Of a stretch of 64,000 nt of DNA, positions 21,887 through 34,197 are shown in pieces (the first letter of the stretch is position 1; the number at the start of each line of letters is the position of its first letter). The stretch comes from Isoetes taiwanensis (lineage: Eukaryota > Streptophyta > Lycopodiopsida > Isoetales > Isoetaceae), in NCBI GenBank assembly GCA_021234155.1, contig JAJEKV010000006.1, forward strand, positions 4,809,727-4,873,726. The letters run 5' to 3'. Made by a program: the position numbers and the translations under genes. The notes beneath the pieces were generated by a model, which had not been told where the DNA came from, made no database searches, and saw only the letters and a list, made by a program, of their open reading frames with translations.

Positions 21887-24108
21887 TCTCCTTATATGTA
21901 CTACTGCGACATTCTAATGTCTTGAAGCTGTATTCATATAAATAAAATTTCAGTAACTTAAGAAATGTAATTGCATGGATAAGATGTAGGATGGATGCAT
22001 TGTAGGGCGTTCTTTTCTGTTGATAATGAATCGGAATGGGAATGGAAAGATGCACTTGCTCCCTTCGGTTGCATTAGCTGTTTGCATTTATTTGTTAGGG
22101 AACGATATCTCTACACCGTACAGTGTTTGAGGTCTAAATTATGTTGTTTCCATCCTCATTTGACTATGGTATATCTATCTCTATCTTCCTTGCAATCAAG
22201 TATGCAATCGAGTAGAATAATTCTTGCATGTTTACAACATAGAAATTGAGTCGCTTTTTTCTTTTGTTTGTCGAAAGATGCGCTATATGCTGCCACGTGG
22301 CATATCAGTACATCACGGGGAAGACTACTAAAGATTGTAGGTTACTCCCGGCTACAACAATTTTTAACAGATCTTACGTGTTACAGAGCTACTCGTCTGA
22401 TTTGAACCCACCAAACCAACAAGTAAAACATTGACTACAGGAAGCTTAAAAATTTTCAAGCTATGGCAAAGACTCCTAATATAAGTAGGCTGCTGCATTT
22501 CTACCAAAAGGAAGTAAACAAGGTGATGCAAAAAAGAGCATATGAACAGAGTAATATGAAAAAAGGGTGAGGTTAGGAATAGATAATATGAAAACATAGA
22601 GGTTCAAGGATAAAAAAAACATATTGGAAGGCAGAATTTCTAGCAACCGCGGCATCGATTTCATCTAAGGATCCCCCCACTGCAAGAATCTCATCGACAA
22701 GCAAAACATCTTTCGAAACTACAAAATTTTTAGGCGGCAAGTGGATCCAACAAGAAGCCATATATCGACACAATTTACATGGAAAGCATGCTTGCATTTA
22801 GACCTTAGATTCTCGTCTCGTCCATATTTACAGAGGCAAGCATTGAATTCTAGTCCTTCCTTCTGGCCCTGCAAAAACGAAAATGAAAATATAGGCAGAG
22901 TTTCTATTGTGTCCCAATCCAGACGTATGAAACCATCACAGAAAGTGAAGGATTATGAGCAGACTATGGAAGGGATAATCGAATATATAAAGTAGTGGCA
23001 GAAATCTTTAGCAGATAAACACATTGCACCAGAGATGATAACATGCAACGAAGCCCTTGTAAAGTATTGAAGTGAAGTTCATACACTTTTGGGGAGTTTG
23101 GACACAAGCAAGGTTGTTCTTAGAGAGGGTTAGCTACCTCAAAGCCGATGGAGGCTCGAGCATGGTCAAATTCAACCTGATCAGTAGCCAATCCACTTGA
23201 TGACAGAGGAGGAGGAGGAGGAGGAGGAGGAGGAGGAGGACTATGTTGGACCTAAGAAGGAATAGAATAGAATAGTTTTTTTAACGTCCACGAAGACCAA
23301 TAGGTCATGGGACCCATACAATGGGCTAGTACAATCATTACTACTAGGATTAAAAAATCCCTCAAAGAAGGTTTTCAAGGAAAAACCTTTGCAAAGAATG
23401 ATGATACTAGACAAGCTTAGATAATGACTACCGAGGGCTCGCAATTGCGCACGCTTATCTAGAACCCTCAAGTATGTATAATGCCAAGTCATGCACGATG
23501 GTGCTACCGAGAAGTTGTGGAAGCGTGGAATGGAATGCTAAGGTCGAAAAATGATTCCTGACTATCTCAAAAGCGTGGCAACTCGAAGAGTATGGCTTTC
23601 ATCTTCAATAACCTCAGAATCGGCAACAGCACATAGTCTCGCTTCGCCAAGAATTGCGCCGCCCCATCTACCCGCTCAATCCGTGCACCGTGGGACCCCG
23701 CGCGAATTGATGCAATAGCTACAAGCTTGTTCCCGACAATGAAGCAAGCAAATAAGCTTGGGGCCCCGTGCCAAAGTGGGATTTATGTGTGCATGATAAT
23801 GACCGCCACTTGGGCCAAAGTAATCAAGGCCCCATATCTTTTGAGAAAAACCACCATTAAGATATTGTTGCAAAAGCTCGTGATCGAACCTGCAAGCATC
23901 GGGCAAAGGTTTCGTTGCACAGCCCAACGTGCAAACCATGTAGTGCAATGCTCTTTCCAACATCGTTTCAAACGCTGAGGAGATTCAACCATGGCAAGTG
24001 CAAGAACAGGATACCTAACATCGTCCATGTGGTGCACCTTGCAGATATAGTGGAGATGGCGCTTCATGGCAGAATGTTGAAGAGGCCAAAAACCCGTCTC
24101 TTGTAAAA
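21887..24108. other. Intergenic region with a (GGA)n microsatellite
   Basis: No gene is recognised. A GGA/AGG trinucleotide run lies at about 23206-23240. A minus ORF at 22573-22797 contains VSKDVLLVDEILAVGGSLDEI, which looks protein-like but fits no family I know. ORFs at 23676-24214 on both strands are probably chance or degraded transposon sequence. Confidence 0.4.
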
Positions 24109-24660
24109 GAATAGCATAGGGCACCGTTCTTTTAACTCCAAGGCTGTAAGTGAGCGTGCCAAGTATTATGGACTTGCTCCATATGATCCCAAGATGGATC
24201 TGAAGGACGACCAATATTTGATCGTGAGACCAAATGATGAAGATACTTATCCTATGTGGTTAGGGTATACTATCTTGGGCATTTGTAAGGAATCTAAGAT
24301 GGATCTGAAGGACGACCAATATTTGATCGTGAGACCAAATGATGAAGATACTTATCCTATGTGGTTAGGGTATACTATCTTGGGCATTTGTAGGGAATCT
24401 AGTGACCCTAACAGAAACAAGGTGCTTGTAGAATAGTGGCACCCAGTCAGTGGAAAAGGAGCTATTACTGAAAAAGAATGCCACAAAGGTTATTTCAATA
24501 AGCAGTGAAGGTATGATGCAAGTGATCCACCCCAACGGGTCGAAGTAAGTTCCTTGTTGATCTCATGGAAGCCCAGAAGAAGCAAGTCTGATCCAAGAAA
24601 GGGGAACATGAAGCTTCCAATCTCTGTGAAGAACAAAGTTCTATTGTCATTGGGCAAGAT
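24109..24660 (+). pseudogene. Relic of a DUF7869-type transposase, C-terminal domain only
   Basis: The frame starting near 24109 reads KAVSERAKYYGLAPYDPKMD and then DQYLIVRPNDEDTYPMWLGY. This is the C-terminal domain with a hydrophobic, 'VRP-D', Trp pattern found after the catalytic part in DUF7869-type transposase-like proteins. A stop follows at 24434, then WHPVSG, SWKPRR and a conserved-looking ending, LPISVKNKVLLSLGKI. It corresponds at domain level to the C-terminus of the locus at 53.35-56.08 kb (LLLIRPGDSSSAWMAF), although the two are diverged. No catalytic part was seen to the left. Confidence 0.55.
24191..24400 (+). repeat. In-frame tandem duplication, 2 x 105 bp
   Basis: 24191-24295 is repeated almost perfectly at 24296-24400. 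The unit is 35 codons and duplicates the KMDLKDDQYLIVRPNDED segment of the transposase relic, keeping the frame open. Near identity implies a recent event compared with the decay around it. Confidence 0.95.
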
Positions 24661-25825
24661 AGCCAAAAAAAAAAAAAAATGTACGAGAGCTAATTGAGTG
24701 AAAGATAATAGAACTACTGAGTGATTACTTCCATTACTTATGAGTGTAAATCTTATGAATTGCTTATGATGAGTACAAATGTTATGAGTTACATGTAATT
24801 CACTATTGGAATATAGGCTTGTAAGTAACTAAGTGCGCACTTGTAGGTTATGACCTGTAAGAATTAAGGTTGGTAATAAAAAGTATTTACATGCAATTCC
24901 ACATGTGTTGAAATTGGGGTTTGTACATTTCAAAATGATAGAATAATTTTAAAATAATGAAATCGTGGTTATTACTAGATATTCTATGCGAGGTGCACCC
25001 TCGACTACCTGGGTCGTTGGGTACATCGATCCTCTAACCCAGAGCATGTAGTACCATATAGACCATCTATATTTAAGACATCATCAGCTTCAATAATTCT
25101 AATATTAGATTCATTATTGTTATAAAGAGACAAATCCGGATTCATGTTCAAAGGATGAACACTCTCCAGAACGGAGGCACAACCACCATCATCTAGAGAA
25201 GGGGCTGAAGACCTAGCAATATCCTCCTAATGGCTTGACATTTTCTAATACAAAACACTGAGTGATGCATCACTTTCTAGTATGCTATCTGCATCAATAT
25301 CGAATTCAACAATAAGACAAATGAACAACACATCTAAAAGTAAATACAAACCATGTAAGGGTATTGATAAGAGCATATGCATCCTAAGCAACCACCAACA
25401 GCTCCAAGACTAGGGCAGCCAGGGCAAAAGCTTTAAAACATATTAAACAATAAAGCAACAACATATATCAGGCTATTGTGGCAGACACAGATCAACTAAT
25501 AAAGCTCCAACAACATATCAAAATTGGAAGCCAGTTGGATTTTGCGCAAGTGCAAACCAAAAGCTGAAAATATAAGGGATATGTGCATACTCCAAGCAAG
25601 AGGAATTATGTAGTCGAAAAACACCTAAGAATGGCAAGCCATGTGCTTGCTCCACCAAAATGGCCCAGTCCAGTCGATCCATAGGTTCCCCCCGTACCTA
25701 AACCCTTATCTCAGAATACTGAGTGTACACAATGCACCTTGAACCCTAGCACAACACACTATACAGTTTTTTTGTATCCCACAAATAGCACGTCTCTAAA
25801 ACTATGTGCGTTCAACCATGAATAA
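24661..25825. other. AT-rich stretch, no gene recognised
   Basis: Poly-A at 24664-24679 follows the transposase relic. The rest has no long ORF and no recognisable repeat. Confidence 0.4.
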
Positions 25826-26015
25826 TTGGGGCTTGAAGAATTTCTTTTCCGCTTTATTTGCAACTTTGTTTGGGGTGGTAATGAGATAGGGGCAGTTGTG
25901 AAGGTCTCTGGGAAGAAATGCTTATATCATAAATATCAAGGTGGTCTAGGTATGTTGGATGTTCTGTTGCATGGGAAGATTATTGCTTCAGAGCTTATGT
26001 GGCATATCTTATAAG
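25826..26015 (+). mobile_element. LINE (non-LTR retrotransposon) fragment
   Basis: The frame encodes FVWGGNEIGAVVKVSGKKC followed by YQGGLGMLDV and a Trp-rich end. This is the conserved 'F-W-G ... GGLG..D' segment found C-terminal to the reverse transcriptase in plant LINE proteins. Only about 60 residues remain, and flanking LINE sequence was not identified. Confidence 0.7.
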
Positions 26016-27666
26016 GTGATTCTACAACTTTGGATATGCAATTATTGAGGCAATCTTTATCCTGATTCTCCGTTTTCTAAGTCAGGAGTGAGATAGAGCT
26101 ACTTTGAACTCTTTTCTTTTCATTGACCATTTATCCCAATGCTTCACTTCTTCTTAAGGGTATGCTTAAGGTCTAAAAAGTTGTAAGTCCATTGATACAA
26201 TTGGATATGTAGCATTTGTGTTTAGCCTTCTTCTTCATTTCTTTGGGTTCTTATAACATTGCTTGGTGCTATTGTTTCTTATATGCATTCTTCTATTCAA
26301 AAGCAATGGCTCTGTGCAGGAGTTTATACTTTTTAAGCTTGGTATTTTGATGGCCAACTTAAACTATACTTCTACCAGAACTCAAGTGGGGTGAGATGGC
26401 ACCGCATCCGACAAAATTTTTAGGTGCATCATTACTGCATCTAAAAAACTGAAGTTGCCTTGGAGTTTGTCTTTTAGGGTGAATCAAAACGACCTCCAAT
26501 TTCTCATGCATATCCAAACTGGATATCTCAAATCTTCTTCGTATTCACTGCTTTGTGAATGGAAGTCAACAAGTAAGAAATACAATAAAAAATGGGAATG
26601 GTTTGCATTTTCTACGTCTATGATTGCGTACATGGGGCAATGAAACTCGGATGCGATGCTAATGAGGAGGCACCTTCAATCCTGTATAGAATCCAGTAAA
26701 TTTGGAAAGTGGCATCATACAAGTTGTATGACAGGGGGTGACATAGTTGAAAATCATAAAATCATAATTAATCCTTAAGTGTCATACTAACAAGGGCAAC
26801 ATAAAGAGTTCCAAATAAACCTAACCTGTATAGAGTACTCATAGGATGCATGCTTTTGCATAAGATATGATTTTTGTTATTATCATATGATTTTTGTTAT
26901 TATGTTAGTAAGTTCTTTCTTCACAGATGTGCTTCTTATCTTAAGTGCTATTCTTGCTATAATAAGAGATATTGCACCTTAGAATTGTTCTATTTGAATT
27001 CCCATTCTTGCCATAGTTAATTCACACATAATCCACGATGTAAATGCTAAGGATATGCACGGCAATGCGGGGCACATGTTTACTAGTGTTTCTTAAGCTC
27101 TTAATGGGCAGAAAAGACATCAAACTTTCTTTGGCATTATTTAAAACGTTATGAATCGTGTGAAAATGTAATTTGTACTGTATCTTCATCTTCAGGAGTA
27201 TTTCTGAAACTTAATATAAACAAGGATCAAATCCTCTTTTGAACATGCTAAATTTTGAAGCTGTGTTTCAGATGGTTGAAAGGCAAGACTCAACCATGAG
27301 ACTTGCAGCAGCTAGTTGTCTTTGCTCATATTAAGTAAGAGGATTAAGTATAAGCATAAATGCACTTAGGGAGCCAAGGATGTCAAATAGAAAAATGAAT
27401 AAGGCACTTAAAATTCAATCTTATAGTAGGGAATTTTCCCCATGATTTGACAGAAACATTGTTTCGTTAATCTGTCTTTGGTAATTGGTCTACAGTAAGG
27501 GCAGTTGGCATCTTCCTGAATCTAGTTCTTACAGTGATAATCGTACAACTGTATGGAGCATTTGTCCAGCACAGTGTAGAACTAACTTGGCACTGGGATT
27601 AGAGATATTTACAAGACGAAAAATTCCAGGATTTAACAGTCAGCACGAGCCCCCTGGATATTTCTA
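26016..27666. other. Intergenic region with an isolated exon-like fragment
   Basis: No gene is recognised. 27271-27333, after GTGTTTCAG, encodes MVERQDSTMRLAAASCLC before a stop, a pattern reminiscent of a HEAT/ARM repeat helix, but nothing joins it. A 20-bp tandem duplication (ATATGATTTTTGTTATTAT) lies at about 26867-26903. ORF 27485-27691 on the plus strand overlaps the 3' end of the next gene and is not supported. Confidence 0.35.
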
Positions 27667-28528
27667 TCATGCCCAAAATGTTGCACCCTGATATTCGACA
27701 AACTGATGTACATTACCCTTGACTGTACACAAGGGACCATTTATCTTGACTGGCTTCGTGTGTATCTGGAGTTTAAGCTTCAAAACCTTCGGATTATATG
27801 ATCCGGCAGTTTCTGACACTACTTCATAAAGAAATTCTTGAGCAATATCGCCATCTTCATCTGCCCGAAGTCTCTCCGAATACCATTTTAGACCCTGCAT
27901 TATAATCATATTTGTTCAGTCCAGCCTTTTTCATAACAGTTGACAATACTAAAGCATAAAATTTTGTTAAAAGTTGTCTTTGCACAAATAGTGAAAACGA
28001 ATGTGACTGAAATATCAGTTAAAACTAAATTATCTGTGCCTTTTGGCTAGGCTAGCTTCTGTTGCTCATTTCAAATTAAACAAGTGATCTGGGAAGAGAC
28101 TAAATTACTAGGACTTGAATCCATTGGCCAATTCAACAAAGCCATGATGAATTACAAAGAAAGAGTATTCTTCTGAGCTTATTGAGTAAAGATTACTCAT
28201 ATGATGATACATTTAGCTGCATGATACCTTCACATTACATTAAAGCAGCAGAAGCCATTGCAATGAAAAACAAAGGTGCAAAGGAATTCAAACTATCAAT
28301 GTTAGAACTTCGATATAAATGCATATTGGTGTATTTGCAAAATACCTGCACACCGCCATTCCCATAGGTACATCTAGACATAACTGGGCCATTTAGCACA
28401 TTTGAATTTGGTGCTGGCACCTGCATGCTGAAACCCTTTCTTGGCCTTCCAGCTGTCTTTTTATCTTCATCTTCCTTTCTAAAACCCAGAAGGGCCAACA
28501 ACCTCCTCAAAAAGGGGGGCAGAGTCAT
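27667..28528 (-). CDS. Conserved plant protein of unknown function, 136 residues, two exons
   Basis: Exon 1 (28528-28346, 61 codons) encodes MTLPPFLRRLLALLGF, a basic KTAGRPRKGFSMQVP stretch and ends GGVQ. Exon 2 (27894-27667) starts with GLKWYSERLRADEDGDIAQEF and ends in HQFVEYQG plus a short tail. The donor GTATTT and acceptor ATGCAG give a phase-0 join. The order 'AGRPRKGF ... GGVQGL-WY--RL--DEDGD-A-EF-- ... EYQG' is one I recall from small uncharacterised plant proteins; I know of no assigned role. There is no signal peptide or membrane segment, and the hydrophobic N-terminus may be a short amphipathic helix. A possible 5' leader exon ends at a GTTAGT donor near 29108. Confidence 0.8.
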
Positions 28529-30635
28529 CTCTATTTATTTTTCACTAATCCCCAATTATTCCAGCTGGTGAAAGATTCCCTGCTGCAAAATGAAAAGGAT
28601 ATGTAGTGTTGCATAGCTATACCACAATGATGCTTGACAATCAACAGTAAAAACAGAATGCCATGATCAGTTTCTTTATTGTGAAGATTGAGCCACCTAA
28701 GGTGCTGACAATTGCCATAAATAATCAACAGTGATCCTATGAGGCTTCGTCTCGCTTATTTGCTAGCATAGTACATTTGTCCTTATTCTGCATTGGCAAA
28801 AGCACACAAAGTAGATATATGCAACTTTCTCAAGAAAGGTTTGTTCCTGAATTCCCAATAATACAGCAAATTGTTAGCAATGATCAGTTGGGTTTAGCAT
28901 TGTATGATGCAAATCAAACACAAAACGCAACCTATCTAGACGTTTGAATTGATTTCAGATATGCACATATACGAAAAGCCATCCTTGCATGTCTAGATCT
29001 TCATCACATCAAACAAGAAAAAACAAACCCACAATCATATACATCCAAAGACGAAAATGTTGGAGTTTGAACAGGAAAACGGAGAGGAGGAAAGTGAAAC
29101 TCGACTAACCTGTATGATCGAGATTTCCGCCAGGGAAAACACTTCGGACATTAGAGCTTTTCAACCGGATTAATCGTGTGCGTAAGGCACGGAAGATCTA
29201 AATTTACTCTATACTCCGCAGTTAGTCCACGACTGGTAAAAGTGAAGGGCACGCCGAAGCATAAATGAAGGGTGAAGGAATGAAGAGCATATTTTGCCTT
29301 GTAAAATCCACCTCATCCTGCCACATCAGCATCCTTTCTGGCCTGCCACTCATATTGTATTGGCATTGGCTCATAGTTTTCTGAATAGAATAGGCCAGAC
29401 CGGTGTCCAAAACACTGCCAGTTGCCCCTCTTCCATGAATTAACATTAATGGTGTTCATTACGATGATGCATATATTTCTCCATAGGCCACATGTTTGTT
29501 GTTTGGCTCCCATAGGCCATCTGGTCTCCGTAGATGATGACATAGGATTCAATTTGGTTCAATTCAATTCAATTCTAAGTGGCATCTCTAGTAACTGGAA
29601 TTGAATGATAACCATCCTTTTGCCATTTTATTCTACAATAAATTTATCCCGGCGGCAAAATAACCACTTTATCACCAAATGAAGATAAATATATAAGGGG
29701 AAATCTCCAACAGTAGAATGCTTTTGACATGGCTTCACGACAAATTAAAAATGGTTCACATCATATAAACATGGCTCCTAATACAAATTATACAAGAAAT
29801 TTATCGCGGCAGCCAAGGCCGCCGCGAACATTTCTCTTCGTCAACTCACTCTTGCAGGGTAGATTTATGTAAATTTGGAATGGATGAATTTGTAAGTGTG
29901 AGACTTGATGTTTCGATAATATGAGAATGTCATAACGACGTGTGCTTAAATCATGGTCATAATATGTGCCTTATCATGATTCAAAAACGGCATGGCGCTG
30001 ATACAAATATTGACCTTTTGCTTAAATGGTCATGTAAATATGGCCTCTATAAAAATTTAAATGGCTAAATTGTAAGGCCCAAATCGTGTTATTATCTGTT
30101 GCCTTACACAGCTTCTAAATGATCTAGCAGCAACCATCTAGTAATATAGTGCTATTATACAAATGATCCATGTGTATAAGGGCGTTCAGGCACAATGATA
30201 TGGTCATATAGTTCGGAACTATTCAAGAGTGGATGTAAAAATATTTTTTGAGAGCTGAGACCATCCATATAGAGTAGCCAGCCTTGAAGATATCAGGAGC
30301 ACAGATGTAAGGCCGTATCAGGTGAAACCGACTAAGGGTTTACCAAAAAAAAGGAATATCAAAGAAGAATTAGCAAGAGGCCGCAGATCAAACAGTAAAG
30401 AAGGATCTGAAGGAAGGATCGGAGGTGAGCATCAATCCGGTCTGAAGAACAGTTGAATCATGCAGGAACATACTTAACGGTCCAACAACGGATGAAAATT
30501 TATATAAGGGTTGAGCCACGTGGTTGCCACTATATATGATCCGCTTATTTGTCGCGAACATTTCTCTTATTCACGAACATATGGGATTTGAACTCACGTT
30601 ATTGCCTTGTGTTCATGTGCCCATATGATACATGA
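28529..30635. other. Upstream flank of the 136-residue gene and unassigned DNA
   Basis: Contains the probable leader and promoter of the gene ending at 28528. Overlapping minus ORFs at 29222-29552 have no known domain. No other gene is visible; the hairpin repeat at 29791 is listed separately. Confidence 0.4.
29791..29838 (-). repeat. GC-hairpin repeat, copy B (inverted relative to 9220)
   Basis: TACAAGAAATTTATCGCGGC followed by AGCCAAGGCCGCCGCGAACA and TTTCTCTT is the reverse complement of 9220-9266 with only a few changes. A partial third match, GTCGCGAACATTTCTCTT, occurs near 30551-30568. Confidence 0.8.
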
Positions 30636-31330
30636 AAGTTGTTTTCAATCACCATGGGATTCCCACTTCTTCAACTTTCAATCACCATGGGATTCCCACT
30701 TCTTTATGTGGCGTATTTTGCATTTTTTTTATTTAACTATTTTTGGTCACTATCTGGTGGTAGTCAGTGGGTTTTGAGCCTGGGTGGGAGTTGCCCATAC
30801 TATGGGATTCCCACTTCTCTGCAATGATTTTTTCATTTTCTTTTTCCAACCATCCGATGGTAGTTAGTGGGTTTTGAGCCTGGGTGGGGTTTTCCCATAA
30901 CCAATAGCCTAACCACTAGGCCACAAGTGCGATGGATATTATTTCTTTTGTTTTTTCCCTTTTTAACCATCTGATGCTAGTCAATGGGTTTTGATCCTGT
31001 TTGGGGGCATCCCATAACCAAGGGGGGTTCACAGTTTTGGGCGTATAACCCATCTGCATACACGGGAATGGGGTTTTTTGGACCCATTTTCGTACATATA
31101 TGGTCGGCAGGGGGTCATTTTTCTGGTATTTTTTGCACTATCCTAGGTAATTTTTATTCGAAAGGGGTCAAAATTTACTTTTAAAGATCCATATACAGGG
31201 GGGTTTTTTGCCACCCATGCACGCAGATGGCATATCCCCCTTATACATGAGTGAATCCCCCTTGCCCATAACCAATGGATTTACCACTAAACCATCACCG
31301 CGATGGATAGATTTTATTTTTTCATTTTGA
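30636..31330 (-). repeat. Cluster of tRNA-like SINE pieces and short duplications
   Basis: On the minus strand near 30935-30870, TGGCCTAGTGGTTAGG resembles an RNA polymerase III A box, followed at tRNA-like distance by GGCTCAAAACCC, a weak B box. A second A-box-like stretch, TGGTTTAGTGGTAAATCC, lies at about 31297-31280. The motif GTGGGTTTTGAGCCTGGGTGG and its variants recur near 30770, 30870 and 30985. A 29-bp duplication containing ATCACCATGGGATTCCCACT opens the cluster. Neither unit folds as an intact tRNA, so these are read as SINE-derived. Confidence 0.5.
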
Positions 31331-31589
31331 TAAAATACAAATGAGGGGAATCTCATGGTAATTAAACAGCACATCATGTATCATATGGGCAGATAATAGT
31401 ACCTGTTAAAGGTGGAGGGGATGTACCTTATTTAACGTCCAATTGTTTTATTTTTTTCTTACGTAACCTGTAATGAAAGTTGAAGAAAACATGCTTGTGA
31501 TAACTGTGAAAGATGGAGAGGACGCACCTTATTGGAAGTCCAGTTCTTTATTGTTTTCTTGCATGACCTGTACAGAAAAAAGATTGAGG

Positions 31590-32627
31590 AAAAAGTATTT
31601 CATCAGCACAATAGATAGATAGATAGACAATATTTTTGATGCACCTCGTAATGTTCTCTAGTGAGAGTAGGATGACAACATCTTCTCTCGTTCTCATGCA
31701 AGTAAGCATAGTGTATAACTGGCCATGTGCGAATATCTCAGTACATAGGTCGATAACAACACGATCCAACGTCAATCCTTGGCAGCTATTAAAAGTGGTT
31801 GCATATGATAGTCAAAGGGGTAATTGACGTCTATGAATGGTCCAAGGCCGATTCTTCGGAAAGAAGTCAGTTCTAGAGGATACGTACATGCATCTTCTTG
31901 ACTCGCCTCAGCTAATACTCTTACCATTACAAACTTCGTGTGCATTGGTACGACCATAACTCTCGCATTTTTCACTAGACCTTTTTCCATGTCCAGCCAT
32001 TTCATAATGTGGCATATTGCACCTACCTTAGGCTTTAATTCGTGGTTAGGTATTCCGGAATGTATGAAGTTATTAAGGAAATCTGATGTTGCATAGGGGT
32101 GATCATGTATAATTTCATCTTGTTCGGTGATGTGATCGTGACTATAATAAGATTTGTCATAATTAGGAACTCTATTAAGAATGCGATCATTAAAACTATC
32201 AACGCTCTTATTGATAGTCGACAAAAGGTTGCATTCTTGCATGAATCTGAATCTCGAAGTACGTTGGATGGATAAAAGAATTTAACGCTATCTTCTACAC
32301 TAGTAGTTATGTTGAAGATATCCAGTGGGACAGTGGATTCCTCCCAATTCTCTCCAACGCGATCAACAAAACGCATTAGTTCGGGGTCACGAGCATTGTG
32401 TACCGGTTGTTCCAATCTGAACACACGAAAAGTTTGCCATAGTTGAGAGGATTTTATGAATGCGTTATATGCTACATTTCTTCCTCCTCCCTTGACAACA
32501 GGCGCGACTTGTCCAGAATCTCCAGCACCGATAAAGTGTTTGCCTCCAAAGGAAAGACTGTTCCGACATAGTCTTTGCAATAAATGATGGGCACTTTCTA
32601 TGATAGCTTTATTTGCCATTGGGAATT
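31590..32627 (-). pseudogene. Helitron helicase (PIF1-like) fragment
   Basis: The frame begins at PMANKAIIESAHHLLQRLC and continues FGGKHFIGAGDSGQVAPVVK and FRVFRLEQPVHNARDPELMRF. A frame change near 32240 is followed by INKSVDSFNDRILNRV and HELKPKVGAICHIMKWLDME. A further shift is followed by the C-terminal motif GLTLDRVVIDL, FAHGQLYTMLTCMRTREDV. These match the order of the C-terminal helicase motifs (III to VI) of the Helitron/PIF1 family, which unwinds DNA during rolling-circle transposition. The Walker A and B motifs and Rep domain are absent because an LTR begins at 32628 inside the gene. It is a broken copy. Confidence 0.85.
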
Positions 32628-34197
32628 TGTGACGTTCCACGTATTTATACGCCTTTTGGGGTATAAATACATGACACGTCACTATGAATAATTAATGGCA
32701 TATTAATTATTCATAAGTTAAAGTTAGCTATGTTAACTCATTAAATATTAAGTTGGAAACCTAACCCTAAACCCTAATTCGAATTTAGGGCTTAACGTTA
32801 CATTAAAATGGGTTAAAATGTTAAATTACTTAATAATAACCAATCTAGAGTTGCCACCTGGCCCAAATCGATTGGGCAAGGCATGCTTGTTAATTTGGGG
32901 CACCCAAATTGAGGCTTATTTACTCCAATTCGAATTGGGGGAGATTGGTGGAGGAGGAGCTGATGTTCAACCCTGTTCCAGCCAGAAGGATGGAGAACTA
33001 GAGGCATGATTCTGGTTAGTACGTAGATAGTTTGGATTCCTAGATAGTCATAGGATTAACCCTTGTATGTTTAGAAGATAGCTAGGATTAACCCTTGTAT
33101 GAATAGATCAATGGTTAATCTCTATTTTATGTTCTATTCGAAGCTATGGATGGATGGATGTATAATGATAGTTCTCTTTCTGTTCCTCCTGTGTTTGTGG
33201 GGATCAAGGGGGTTAGAGACCTAAAGGCTATGTAGAAGTATACATGCTCCTAGCTAGAATCTCTTAAATCCCAATAAATGCGGCATGTGCACAAGAGCCC
33301 ACCTGGTCGTGGATGCTATGATGTGATTCAGCACCAAATAACGAGTACGGCGGTGAATTGGGGGTGGGTCTTGCCTAGCTTAGTTACAGGACTCCTATAG
33401 TGTGCTAGGCTTATAGCCGGTCACTGAGAGGGCTGGGTATGGGTCTGGCACTCCCTGGGTCGCAGGAGACGTGCCTATATGGACGTCCTGGACTCGAACG
33501 AGATGGAGAGCCGGCCTTTAGATTTAGGGGAGTAAGTCGGTTATGGATGCAGGGGCCACTGATATGGCACGTGTTCTCTAGCACACCCAGGGATCCGTCA
33601 TGCTCGGGAAGGAGACGCCTCTCTGACCTGCCTCATCGGACAGGGGAGATGTAACCCAGAGTAGTCTCATAGGGTGATTCCATGGGATTGCGTCTCTGAG
33701 GGCTACAATCACGCCATAGCATGTTTCAGCCTATCTGCAAAGTGTACACAGGAGGGGCGGATGGAGTGGACTACCCGTCATTGTTCGATGTCAGCCAATG
33801 CCATGTTATACTTCTGTCTGCTGTTACCCGGAGGCCTTGACCGTCAGTCGAACCCCATGAGTCTGAGCCCAGGGTAGAGCCCTTATTTATGGTGCATTTC
33901 CTTAGTTATGTTGGTGTTCTATTGTTAGTTGTATTGATGATGATGGGCCACCCTTCGTGGTGGTATCTTATTTATTAGTATTGTTGCCAGGTGCTAACAT
34001 GTATGTACGCTTCCGCTATATAGGATTCCCATAGAAGGCGTGGGACAAATGACACCTTCGTGTCCTTCATCCGGACACTTGGCCATCACAAGTGGTCCGA
34101 GTCAGACGGAGGGCCTTTCTATGGTGATGGATTCGCCAGAGGGGAATTTCCTGTATTTATAGGATGGGAGCATCGTATGGGTTCGGGGAGCGTCACA
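32628..34197 (+). mobile_element. LTR of a retrotransposon inserted in the Helitron helicase
   Basis: The block starts with TGTGACG at 32628, exactly where helicase homology stops, and ends with CGTCACA at 34197, a perfect 7-bp terminal inverted repeat with TG...CA ends. A tRNA-Met primer site follows directly. The LTR is about 1.57 kb and non-coding. The terminal style (TGTGACG...CGTCACA followed by TGGTATCAGAGCC) is common in plant Ty3/gypsy elements, but no gag or pol was found to the right, so the lineage is an inference. Confidence 0.75.

Noticed and set aside
22573-22797. Possible ABC-transporter-like fragment (LLVDEILAVGG)
   Set aside because: Only a short phrase resembles a Walker B/D-loop region; no Walker A or signature motif is nearby.
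30870-30937. Functional tRNA gene
   Set aside because: A- and B-box-like motifs are present but no cloverleaf could be drawn and the unit recurs in fragments, so SINE origin fits better.
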